Assembly (NCBI RefSeq): GCF_932526225.1
Contig: NC_064043.1
Coordinates: 8,671,501 to 8,735,500, forward strand
Source of the DNA: Nematostella vectensis
Lineage: Eukaryota; Cnidaria; Anthozoa; Actiniaria; Edwardsiidae
Reading direction: 5' to 3'
Length of the DNA stretch: 64,000 nucleotides
The notes beneath the pieces are model-generated. The model saw only the letters and a list, made by a program, of their open reading frames with translations. It made no database searches and was not told where the DNA came from. Numbering within the stretch: position 1 is the first letter of the stretch; each line of letters starts with the position of its first letter. Below, piece by piece: positions 44,373-55,900 of this stretch. The position numbers and the translations under genes are program-made.

Positions 44373-47300
44373 ATGGCGCCCGCCAAAGCGCGGCTTGGTC
44401 TGTTAGTACTTCTTATACTATTATACTTTCCGAGGAAAACGGAATCTCATTGGTGGTAAGTCACCGGCAGAACACGCGCAAAGTTAAGCAAACTTTGCGT
44501 ATCTCATAGATTCACGTAGATACGAAGAAAGTTTTTTTTATCTGTTGACAATGAGAAGGAAGCGTTGCAAGCGCGAGATATGATTGAGATAAACTATTTA
44601 TCTTTGATCATGCATGTGTTAAGTGCTTGCAAAAGCGTGTTTTAGGATTGAAGTGCCTTCTTCACAGTCACTGAAAACTTGACAGCCCAACTCAAATACC
44701 TAGTGTCAATTATTAGCGCGCGTTTTGGACAAACATGTCGTAAAATATAGATAGATAGCTTCTTACTACAATAATTAGACATTGAGTTATTTTATCTCAA
44801 CAGGTTCATATCCCAGGTGTTTGCTTTAGGTGCTAAAGTTATGTGCAACAGCATCACTGGACTGATCAGCATTCAGCGGCAGATGTGTCTCGATAACCCT
44901 GACGTGATGGTGAGCATAGGCAAGGGAGCCAAGCTAGGAGTGGAAGAGTGCCAGCACCAGTTCAGGGATCAGAGGTGGAATTGTTCAACAGTTAACGGAG
45001 ACGCCACTGTATTCGGAAAAGTCATGCGGAGAGGTGAGGATCAATATATAGAGCATTAGGTCTGTAAATAAATAATTTCCTGTTTGAATTAAGATTGCTT
45101 AAATGAGTTTATTAACGTTGATACTCAATTTCCTTTCGAAGCGTGGACATGAAAGGGAATTTTATCAACTAATTTTTATAAGTTTTATCGTTATGTCAAC
45201 TTAAGATCAATTATTGCATCAACTTCCTCCAAAACCTTATGACGCCTAATTTCAGTCTTTATTTTACATAAGATGCCAGAAGGGGGGAAATGCTATGTAA
45301 TGGAAAATGCCTGAAGGACTGAATCCTGGTGAGAATTTTCAGTAGATCCAATCACTATATTCTCTTGTTTTCCAGCGAGTCGCGAGACGGCTTTCGTCTA
45401 CGCCATCTCCTCGGCAGGCGTGGTTCACGAAGTCACCCGGTCCTGCAGTCTCGGTGAACTAAAAGACTGTTCCTGTAGAAACAAGAAAGGCCGAAGTCGC
45501 AAGGGCTTCGAGTGGGGAGGTTGCAGCGATAATATTCAATATGGCCTGAACTTCGCTAAGGCTTTCGTGGACTCCAGAGAGGTGGAAAAAGATGCGAGGG
45601 CGTTGATGAACTTACACAACAATCATGTTGGGCGTAGGGTGAGTGTTACATGTATTACTCATAACATTTTGTGATTATCGCGTGGGAGATTGCTCGGTTG
45701 ATTGTCCATGTGACTATAGCATGGGTTTAGCGCGCCCTTTATCAACCAGATAAACGGGCTTAGCACCTCTTAGCAACACGACGGCACTACCTTCGTATTT
45801 ATCGCCATCTAAAATTGTACCTCTAATGCCAAAACAACAGCATTACTGCCACTTTTGTAGAGATTTCGTGCGCGTTTGAGTACAACTTCATAACCACCCG
45901 TAATTTGCATTTACTCTGGACGATCGGAATGTAATCCTTTCTTTGAGATGATCCCTATTTCTAAAGGAGTGTAAAAGCCTTTTTAATATCACACCCAAAC
46001 TTGCGCCAACTCCGGAAATAGCACCCATGATCCAATTCAAAGCTATGATTGTCATGTGCTACTCATGGTCAAACATTCTACATTTATTTGTTGAAAAGCT
46101 CCTCATTAGTATCGCATATATCCGGTTTTGAAGAGGCTAGGATTTCAAGTGTTTATAGTATACGCGCGCGTGAATTGAATTCTTTTTATGCTCCATGATT
46201 TTGAATGCGATGATATGTTATTGTTTTCTAATACTTACACCGAATATAGAAGCGATGGCTACTAAACCGCGTTTAGATAAAGCCGATAATTGTTTGTTTC
46301 CTGTTAGAACATCCTACATAATCTAAAAGATGAGACTTTATTAACAATTAAACCACATACTGCCCGCAAAATGACGTTCTTACTTTGTTATTGATGGATG
46401 TACAGAGTAAAAATCTTCAAACTCTATCTCTTTGATTCAAACTTCCTACTCTTTTGGCAAGTTTGCGCACGCAAATGTTCATTACACATTACGTTTTTTA
46501 TCCATGTGATTGTAATATATTTATTTAGTCTTGTTTCGTTGAATCATTTGAAGTTGAGCATTTTTTTTTTCGTGTTAGTCATTTTATCTTTTGTGTATGA
46601 TCGTCTACTTGTTTTTCTACGAGAAGTTTGTGTTGTCTTGTTCATTTGTCACCTCGTCACCAAACGCCTGATTGATTGCCAGTCTGGTCATATTGCATTT
46701 TAGATAAATTCAGGATCCTAACCGTAGTATCGAGACAAATGGAAGGGGTGGGGGTGGGGGTGGGGGCTGGGTCCTTCTATACACAACAAGGTGCATCGAA
46801 TCACCTTTCCTCCATCACCCCCATAGTACTGTGCACACGGCCAGACAGTGGGGGGACTTCAGTCACCCGGCATGCACCTCTTCCGTGCCCCTGGTGTTAC
46901 AGCCCGTCGCACCCGCTCGGGGCGCCTGTGGCGCGCCCCGAAGAGACTGGACCTGTAAAAGTATTATGGTTTAAGTTTTGTCATTCCACTTGTTCCTGTT
47001 TTTCGCATTCCTTATTCGCATTTGCCGCAATTCTCGTACTCCATCGCATGTCTCGCATTTCTTGTACTACCGAAGAATGAAACGTTTTGATTCAACACAC
47101 CTGGAGAAATAACTCGAGTAGACAAGAAACATTTATCGCAAAAGGTCTCATGTAATTCTAACAGGGTGGTAAAGGGAATTTTCGTGAAACGTGATTTGAC
47201 CATTTTTCACTGTCGAGAAACGTGAAATCGATCTCCGTAAAAGGTGATTTGACGATTCAGAATGCAATTCTTCGGTCCGTGAAAGTCCGATTTTGCCCGG

Positions 47301-48301
47301 TCCGTGAAACGTGATCGATACCCCCTTTTATCACCATGTTCTAACAAAAACAGGTTTACTGAGATCATATGAGTTTTTCATAACTCTCGCCAAGATTTCC
47401 AAAATTAAATGCGCTTCTCACTTTCATCCATTACATCAATCAAGTTTTGATTTTGTAGCAAAAACATATTTTGTACTCTTTGACTTGTGCCAGCGTTGCC
47501 TTCAGATGCCGTGATGGAAGCAATCTAAGTGAAAATAAATGAAAACAGTTCAAAGCTTTTGACCGACGGAAGGCAAAATGCATTTTGTCACTTGGAATTA
47601 AAGATTGCGATTTCGCAGATTACTAAAAAAAATCGCAAAAAGTAATGTACCCTCTCTAACCTCAGGTTGTCAAGACCAACATGTCGTTGGACTGTAAATG
47701 CCATGGTGTGTCCGGATCCTGCTCCGTCCGGACCTGCTGGAAGTCCATCTCTTCATTCCGTATTGTAGGCCAGCATCTGCGCGAGAAGTACACAACCGCT
47801 GTGCAAGTGACGGTGGGCCAAAGTGGTGGCGAGCTCACAAACGCCGAGGTAAGCTACAAAAAGCCGTCACGCGATGACCTCGTGTACCTCGAGGATTCGC
47901 CCAATTACTGCATGGTGGACTCTAATACAGGTTCGCTAGGCACGTCGGGAAGGGAATGCAATGGGTCAGCCTCTGATACCACTGGCGCATGCTCTTTACT
48001 GTGCTGCGGGCGCGGGTTTAACACAATTCAAATTGAGGAGGAATATAAGTGCCATTGTAAGTTCCATTGGTGCTGTTATGTGAAATGCCAAACGTGCCGT
48101 AGGACCGTAGACAAGCATATATGCAAGGCACCATCACAGCCTGGCACAGCTGTACTCGAAATCAATGCAAAGTCCCCGCTATCCCTAGACGACAAGGGCG
48201 AGAAGCGACCAAAGAAAGACAAGAAACGGGGGAAAAACCGGAAAAAGAAAGGAGACCGAAAGAGGCGAATTAAACAAAAAGAGGGAAATCCCGGTATTTA
48301 G
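44373..48301 (+). CDS. WNT2: WNT2-class secreted signalling ligand, 4 exons
   Basis: Exons: 44373-44455, 44804-45033, 45376-45638, 47666-48301; 1212 nt, 403 residues with continuous phases. Signal peptide [13 protein letters not shown]; then [58 protein letters not shown] and [11 protein letters not shown]. The palmitoleoylation segment [14 protein letters not shown] and the C-terminal [23 protein letters not shown] are intact. Words such as GVV-TR-CS-GELK-CSC and the CKAP ending favour WNT2 over WNT7, its nearest relative. WNT2 acts through Frizzled/LRP receptors. After the last Cys there is a 50-residue tail ending in a Lys/Arg-rich cluster, which is longer than usual. I chose the ATG at 44373 because it directly precedes the signal peptide; the frame is open upstream to 43938 but that part is not Wnt-like. 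Confidence 0.95.
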
Positions 48302-48364
48302 TCGCTGCTTTGAAAAGGCAATTAGTCATCTGTGGGATAACCTAAATTTTTTTGTACAATAGTA

Positions 48365-48534
48365 CAGGGCCGTAGCAGGGGGTGGGGCACTGAGGGCATG
48401 TGCCCCCCCCCCCTCAAATATATATTTAAAAAATATAAGGAATTGACCAGTAGGCTTGGTTGTGCCCCCCCCCCCCCCCCATATTTTCTTAATGTTTCTG
48501 TATTGTGCCTCTTACGTGGCCTGCTACGGCTCTG
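48365..48534 (-). mobile_element. G/C-run MITE-like element, copy C (inverted)
   Basis: Starts CAGGGCCGTAGCAGGGGGTG and ends CCTGCTACGGCTCTG. Internal words (TTAATGTTTCTGTATTGTG, AATTGACCAGTAG) are the reverse complement of those in copies A and B. It lies 60 bp after the WNT2 stop codon, so it may be transcribed in the WNT2 3' UTR. Confidence 0.75.
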
Positions 48535-49329
48535 TAGACTCACTCGCTGTTTTTATTGGGGCTTGTCGCAAGACCACAGAAATGTAAATACAATAGACTT
48601 GAACATAAACAAGATCATGTAATCAACTTTTATACCCAGTTTGCGAGAATCTGTACATATAATTGTGTCACGTTATTTGTAATCGCAATATAACAATATA
48701 ATACGGCTGAAAACCTTTAACGTCTTTAAAGTCTTTAACCTTACCCAGCCTAGTAGAAATGACGACTTGGACCAGACCCCGCCTTCTATACTGATCCTAA
48801 ACCATCTATATATCGAGCCTTGGTTATTGGGAAGCTTTAGACCAACCAATACAAAATGAAGACCCTGAACCACTGCCACCCTATCTTCGTGTCCCACCAT
48901 CCTCTATACAATTCAATTTATTCACTTCACCGTATACAGATTTAGTACATTGCTTTGGCTGAAAGATGAATTATAAAACCATAGTAGCGGAACAGACTCC
49001 AGAAACATCCCCCTTTCCATTTTTCGTTTCTTTATTGAAAGCATGAGAAAACATGCTTAACACCATCACACCTAAACACTTTCAAGCAAGTAGAATTATT
49101 AAAACCAAAACTGCAAAAAGAAAAAAAAAATGGAGAAGCCACACTTTAGGGGATAATGGTTTACAGCGCTAGCGAAACGAAATAGTTATGAAAGTGCACA
49201 AGCAGAAGGAGAATCACATTTATTTTTCCAGACATTAGCAGGCTCGGAGATTGAAAAAATAAGGCCTTCCCCTAAACCCTGTTTCAAAATTTGAGCCACG
49301 CCCTCAAAATCGACGCTCGAAAAGTCGCA

Positions 49330-49695
49330 ACCCTTCCCCCGTTAAATAACTACCCTTTCCTTAGACATAAGCACAAAGTCGTCCGCGTAAAGAAGTGCAT
49401 CGACACACTTTCCAGAAACTGTAATTCTGTCATTTTGGCTGATATTCTGGTAAGAGGCTTAGAAAAAGATTGAAGTTAGGCTTAGCATGCATCCCCGACG
49501 AACCCCTTCTTTGCAGGGAAATTCTTTAGATATAAGATTTTAATTTTCACTGCCGCTCGATCGTGCATGTACATGGACTCAATAATTGCAAAGAACTTTC
49601 CATTGATGCCGGCATCTTTCAATTTTCGAAATGGGAACGCTGTCGAAGGCTTATGAGAAATCGACGAACAGGGAATACAGTCGATTCATTTTTTT
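49330..49695 (-). pseudogene. Decayed LINE reverse transcriptase fragment
   Basis: Minus-strand reading gives RLYSLFVDFS then a stop in place of Lys, then AFDSVP (about 49690-49630); KEGVRRGCMLSLTSIFF (about 49520-49470); and LLYADDFVLMSKE (about 49400-49360). These are the RT blocks VDF-KAFDS, GVRQGCMLSP and YADD in order, with stops and shifts between them. It is a different clade from the two LINEs on the left, judging from GCMLS rather than GSVLG. Confidence 0.75.
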
Positions 49696-49756
49696 GGCTT
49701 TTGCTTACTCTTTCTTGTCAGTGAACATTTTTACGAAAGCCCCCTTGCTCTTACTT

Positions 49757-49822
49757 TATTAAGTATTTATTAAGTATTTATTGAGTATTTATTAAGTATT
49801 TATTAAGTATTTATTAAGTATT
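49757..49822 (+). repeat. 11-bp tandem repeat (six copies)
   Basis: TATTAAGTATT is repeated six times with one variant unit (TATTGAGTATT). It lies between the RT fragment and the 100-bp satellite-like array. Confidence 0.9.
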
Positions 49823-49920
49823 CCGTGGCAAACTAGATAATTGTAAAGTCTCTTCATTCAGGATAGAGGTGAATAGAGAGTGCTCATAGAAAAATGAACC
49901 CCCTCTATCAACCACCCCCC

Positions 49921-50283
49921 CTCCCATTACGAGTCCCAACCCTTTAGCAATCTTATAGGCTCTCCTACCTTCAGTCCCCAACCACCCCTTTATTGTTCCC
50001 TTCTGTTCACCCCCCTCTCTCTCTCCCCATTAGGAGTCCCAACCCTTTAGCAATCTTATAGGCTCTCCTACCTTCAGTCTCCAACAACCCCTTTATGGTT
50101 CCCTCCTGTTCAACCGCCTTCTCTCTCCCCATTACCAGTCCCAACCCTTTAGCATTCTCTCATAGGCTCTCCTACCTTCAGTCCCCAACCATCCCTTTAT
50201 GGTTCCCTCCTACCGCCCCCTTTCTCCCCATTACGAGTCCCAACCCTTTAGCATTCTCTCATAGGCTCTCCTACCTTCAGGTT
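49921..50283 (+). repeat. About 100-bp tandem repeat, nearly four copies
   Basis: CCCATTACGAGTCCCAACCC and TAGGCTCTCCTACCTTCAGT mark copies starting near 49922, 50025, 50127 and 50226. The copies differ by small indels in a CT-rich part (TCTCTCTCCCC). They are very similar, so the expansion looks recent. No coding sense. Confidence 0.85.
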
Positions 50284-51095
50284 ACCGAGGAATCTTAGTT
50301 TCTTTTCAGATACTTACTCCGATTCTCCATTGACTAAAGATGGTGACAGTAACCGTTTTTCTCTTCTGATTACAAGTCATAAAGTTTACGAAGCACCTGC
50401 GGTACGGCAACCTTACAAAACAAGAATCATGGTGTTTTTCAAATAAGGAATATATTAGTTTACTTATATGGAAGTGGCCGCGTTTGGCAAAAACGATAAT
50501 TTTTCGCTTAATTTTCTTGATATGAGAGAAGGGGTTTTCCTAATTTGGAATGTACATCCATGGACAATTGACTCGAACCCATCCCCGGTGGGGAGTCGTT
50601 GGTCATGAATCAAGTCGAAGATGGCGTTTTCTCGCTGTCATCACATTTCCTGGTCGCCACTCTTGTTTGTCTCTAGGACGTGTTGGAGGTGAGTTCTCCT
50701 TTCTTTATAGCCTTTATTTCTGAAATTATTTTTAAAGATTATTTTGCAATGCTGGCAAAATGTTGGCCAAAAGTTTGAACTCAAACAAAATTTCGCCAAC
50801 ACTTGCCAGCACCAGCGGTGTTCAAACAGCACCAGCATTGCCGGGCCAACTACTTCTAGCCAGCGTCTCACCAGCAATGCTGGCGCAGTTTGCACGGGGC
50901 TTTACGAGGATAATTTTCAATGCTAATTGTCATTTTAATTTAATATCTTTACGAGCACCATTTGAATTAGGTGCTGTAGTTAACCTTTTTTTTTTTTAAG
51001 AGCATTGCTTTTTATCTTACATGTCTTATGCTTTCTCTAAAATGTTTTAGCAGCGCTACGAGATAGGACATTCGTGTACGGTGGCCCATGAGTGA

Positions 51096-51310
51096 AATGC
51101 TGCAGGTACAAAAAGTTGGAGCAAATAAAAAAAGATGCAACCAAATGAAAGTGAAGTTGCAGCAAATAAAAAGGGGGGGGGGAGCGAATTGCTGCAACTA
51201 GAAAGAGTTGCAACAAATAAAAATGAGTCAATTGCTGTAAATAGAGACAGTTTCAGCAAATAGAAAAAGTTCCAGCAATTGCAGCAAATAGAAAGAGTTT
51301 CATACAAATT
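51096..51310 (+). repeat. Degenerate short repeats, GTTGCAGCAAATA type
   Basis: About nine loose copies of GTTGCAGCAAATAAAAAGA-like words with variable spacing, including a G run at 51174-51181. It lies upstream of the first mapped exon of the second CUB gene. No function suggested. Confidence 0.55.
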
Positions 51311-52990
51311 TAAAAAGCGGGTTTTATTGCTATCAACACTTTTAAGGTTGAGGATTGGAAGAGCATAAAGTAGAAAATTGCGCGGTCGCATGGTTCCTGG
51401 GCGTCACACCGCAGGCCTCTTAATTGTCGGCTCAGTTTACTAAACATTCCGAACTCATCATCGGAAGCGTAAAGAAAAGACTTTTGTGATGTGCTGAAAG
51501 AATTCCAAGGTTATAAACCGTAGGGCCGTAGCGAAGCCTAATCCAGATGTTGAGGATGAACTGCCTCAAGTCGAGTTTGATTGTGCTTGGCGTATATATC
51601 GGTGAGTTTTGCTCGTGTTCTATAGCGGGGTTGAGTACATTAACATGCACTTCAACTCTCATTAATATTTCCACGACTCGACCATGGATCATCGACTAGG
51701 AATCTTACGGTATCTCCTTGAAAACTCACCGAAGCTTAATATTCCTATCCTTATTGTATTTTATTCTGTCAAACGACAATAACTTGAAGGGCTTCAACTC
51801 GTTGGGGTTTAGTAAATTTTAGGCGGTCACCCCAACAAATCTCACTTCAAATCTCCATCGCCCGCCAGATATGACTTTCCAAACGCCGACTTTGACGATG
51901 CGAGCCTGATAACATGATCGGGTTTTAAATTTCATTCGTTTTACGATAATTGTCTGCTTTTAGTATAAGATATCCACTGAAAGAGTTCAAATGTATGGAA
52001 TGTTTGAATATTTTGGATGTGTAAATAGTTCAATTGTCTGAAACGTGGTTTGTATTTCCTGACACACGTCTGTCCACAATGTCCTGCCTTGTTAATAAAG
52101 GCGGTCGATGATGTCATACAAAACAATTCCCCCATATTCAACCTCCAGATTTTCCCCCCCAAAAATGAGCCTTCATGATTTTTTACCAAAAAGGCCAAAC
52201 GTTTTTGTGACAATAAAGTTTATCACACCTTTTGCTAATACCTTTTTGTGTACTAAACATCAGATTTTTTCTAACTTGTACCAGTGGAATATTAACAGCT
52301 AATAAACACTTTATTTGTCTTATAATGTTTATGCAAAGTGGTTTCATTGTTGATCAAAATTTTGGTTGTTTCAAAATTTTAATAAAAAGATTAAAAAACA
52401 AGGATCTGCACTAAAAGAAAACTTAGAACTTAGCTCCGCCCCCTTTCGGCTGAATAAAATTCAAACTTTAGGATGACAACACGCTGTAACATTGCGTCTG
52501 TAGTGAGATATTTTAGTTGTGTTATTGTTAATAATTTGAACTAATTTTTATTGCACATTTCTGCTCTTTTGGTGGCTTATTCATTGTAAGTAGCCAAGAA
52601 AAAATAAACCGAGCAAACAAGAAGAAAAGCGCTTCTAAAGTTGATTTTGTGTTTCGCTCCTCATGGGCAAACAAGACACGCTTGACTGAAATCCGGAGCT
52701 TCACACCGAGTAGCAGTTTACTGTCAACTGAGCCTTTCGTGGACCTGGTCCAGGCCCTTTTATAGTGGGGGTCCTTGTTTAACAAAAAATGTGTTGCTAA
52801 TAAAGTAAGATGTGAATTTTTTTTTTTTTTGATGTAAGAAATTTTATACTTTTTCAGTAGTTTGAGTGGAACGCCTTCTTTTGTCTGAACGCCAACAACA
52901 AAGTTGTACACAGTTAGTTATGTGATTGGCAAGTGGTCAAGTTATGTGATTGACATCAATTGATTACTTTTTCTGTTTTGTATTAAATAG

Positions 52991-55900
52991 CCCTACTAGT
53001 ACTGGTTCTACATAGCCAACCTAGAAGCCAAGCAAATTCACAAGGTAAGAAAATAAAAAAAATATTTACATCTGGTAGGGAAGATAGTAAGGCAAACCAT
53101 CTTCTGATTAACCAACTGTCTAAATTATTAGGCAACCACTAAATAAAGGAAATCATATTCTTTGTAAGAACCCTCAAAAACTTGACAGTCTATTTTTGAT
53201 TTTGTCACAATCAATAAAGCATCACTGTCAGAAAATTCACTGCATTTTTGTATTTCTGTTGCAGAAATTGATCTTCCAATCTGCAACAAGAGTTCAAACT
53301 TCTTTGTCCTCAATGCTTCCTCATCCTACATACAGAACTTTAGCAGCCCAAATTATCCCAAAGTCTATCCTTCCTACAGCTCTTGCACCTGGATAATAGG
53401 TGCTGCAATGGGGCAACTGGTCAAGCTGACCTTTAGTGCCTTTTCCATTTATTCACCTTCAAGCTCAGACTCTAAGCAGTGTCCATATGCATATGTGAAG
53501 GTAACTGAGGAAGGTCTTGAAGGCAGTGAATACATCGTGGGTAGATTTTGTGGAAATGCCAAGCCTCAGACAATTTACTCCAGCGGAGGGCAGCTACGTG
53601 TGGAGTTTAAAAACACATTCAGGATTGTTGCTGAAGGATTTGTTGCAAAATACACTGCCATCCAACCAGGTAGCGTAGTGATTTTAATATATATTGCCCC
53701 TATCAATGTAGTCTGCATAATACTATGGCTAATAATTGTGATGATGATTATGATGGTGATAGCGATGATAATGATAGTGATAATGATGATCACGATAAGG
53801 ATAATGGTGATTATGATAGTGTTGATAATTGTGGTATTGATATTGTTGGTATTAATAATTGTCAGAATGTTGATGATGATAATGGTGATGATTATAAATA
53901 CTGTATGATAATGTTGGTAATAATGATTGGCCGTAATTATGACATTTCTGCACAGAATGTCTATTCTGCCCCTTCAATCTACGTTTTTTAATGTACCAGG
54001 TACAGCCTGTTCTCCCTCAAACACGATTGATGAAAACAGCAACATTCTTCTCCATGCACCAATGGGGCGAATAGCTTCGCCAAGATTTCCAAACTCCTAT
54101 TCAAGCATCATAGACTGCACCTGGAAGATTACACTTCCTGTCAACAAGGCCATCAACTTTACATTTGATTCATTCACAAGAGTATCTCGTGCAATATGTA
54201 GTGATTCATCCCTAGAGGTATATAATAGCCGATATGGCCATGGTCATGGCGCTCAGCTGGGCTTGTTCTGTGGTGAGATGGTCCCACCTGTCATCTACTC
54301 TAGTGGGTGTCATCTGTCACTACGATTGAAGGCTGTTGAGCCGAGAAAGACCCTTAGCTTTATTGGCAGGTTTCACTCTCTTTCTCAAGGTATGCGTGTT
54401 AGATTGCAATTACTTTGTCCCTGTTTTGGTATGATCTTGTTGGGATTTAGCCTGTGTAACAAGCGTTTCCATGTATTTTGAGGGAAAAGAAACCCAGAGG
54501 AATGGAGGAACCAAAAAAAAAGTTCAATGAGCGCAAAATAATATAGTGGTCAAAATCATACTCACCAAACTTGTTGTTTTTTTCCTCCAATTTCTCTGAG
54601 CTTCTTTTCCCATCAAAACACAGGGGAATGCTTGCTACACAGGCTAGTTTGTATGACACTTTTTGAAGAAGCTCCTTTAGTCCCATGCTAATAAGAAAAC
54701 AGCATTATTATTAAGTATTGTCTGTCATTTCTTATTCACACATTAAGAAGTTAACAATTGTTATACATTTCCTGTCATGTCGTTACTGACACAAAGTTTG
54801 CATGTCCCAATTTTGTTTGTCTTAGTGACAACCTCCTTGACGAAAAATAGCCTCACAAGCAATATTTAATTTTTTGCATCTTTTTATTTTATCAGTTGTA
54901 AATGGATCATGTGACGACACAGCTGGCCCCAACACCATCAAGATTGCCGCTACAGCAGGAAGTTTATTCACACCAAACTATCCTCAAGAATACCCCAGTA
55001 ACAAAGAATGCACGTGGTTTATATCCGTGCCATCTGGCCACAATGTGCGTCTGGTGTTTTATGCGTTCGACCTGTCATCGGATGTGGCATGCAGTGATGC
55101 AGTGGAGTTACGGGATGGAAAGAGCCTAACCAACCCAGTGAAAAGTACATTTTGTGGCAGCCAGATCCCGCAAGCTTTAATAATGACTTCAAATCTTATG
55201 ACTGTTAGGTTTAAAAGCAACTATGATGGTAACAGAAGAGGATTTTTGGCAATGTTTGAGACAACAAGTGAAAGTAAGCTACTTCATGGGTTACTGTATT
55301 GACAGCTAGGCACTTGTAATTCAGTGGGATGAGCTTGAAAAGAGCTGGGTACGATTGAGGGTTTGTCCAATCCTTAGTTGATTTAGGGATTTCCATTAGT
55401 CACCATTTCCTGTTTAGCCTTGAGTCCCTGGACCCATGGATGCAAATATGAATGCTTAAATACTTATGGCCAACACTTGGGGGGCTGTGGAATATTTCTG
55501 TTAGACATCAAGATATAAGTGAAGAAAGTTGGGATTCACAATAACTAATAGATGGGTTGCCCCTAGCTTTATAAAAATCTCAACCCTCCTAGGGTTTGTA
55601 GGGGTTTCCACTAGAACTTCAGAATATCTAATTTATTTTCCAATTATTTTTCACATTTCCTGTCCCAGAGCCACAGGTCAAAACAACCCCACGTATCCAA
55701 CCAGGCGTTTGCTCCGCATCATATGACCCCTCAGTTAACAACAACCTCCAGGTGTCTGGCCAGACGGGTACAATAAAGAGCCCCAACTACCCCGCCCAGT
55801 ACCCCAACAGCATTAGTTGTACCTGGGTCATCTCTGTCAAAGACGGCAACCGCGTCAAACTTTCCTTCTCTGACTTCTGGATTGACGACCAGCATGGTTG

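Noticed and set aside
44817-48301. Assignment of the Wnt gene to WNT7
   Set aside because: WNT7 shares many core blocks, but the [28 protein letters not shown] and CKAP words match WNT2 better. A phylogeny would settle it.
50095-50298. Pro/Ser/Leu-rich open frame at 50.1 kb
   Set aside because: It follows the 100-bp tandem repeat and repeats with it.
53408-53908. Hydrophobic Ile/Met/Val extension after the first CUB domain at 53.7 kb, looking like TM helices
   Set aside because: It is the translation of the GAT microsatellite in the intron. A good donor at 53669 precedes it.
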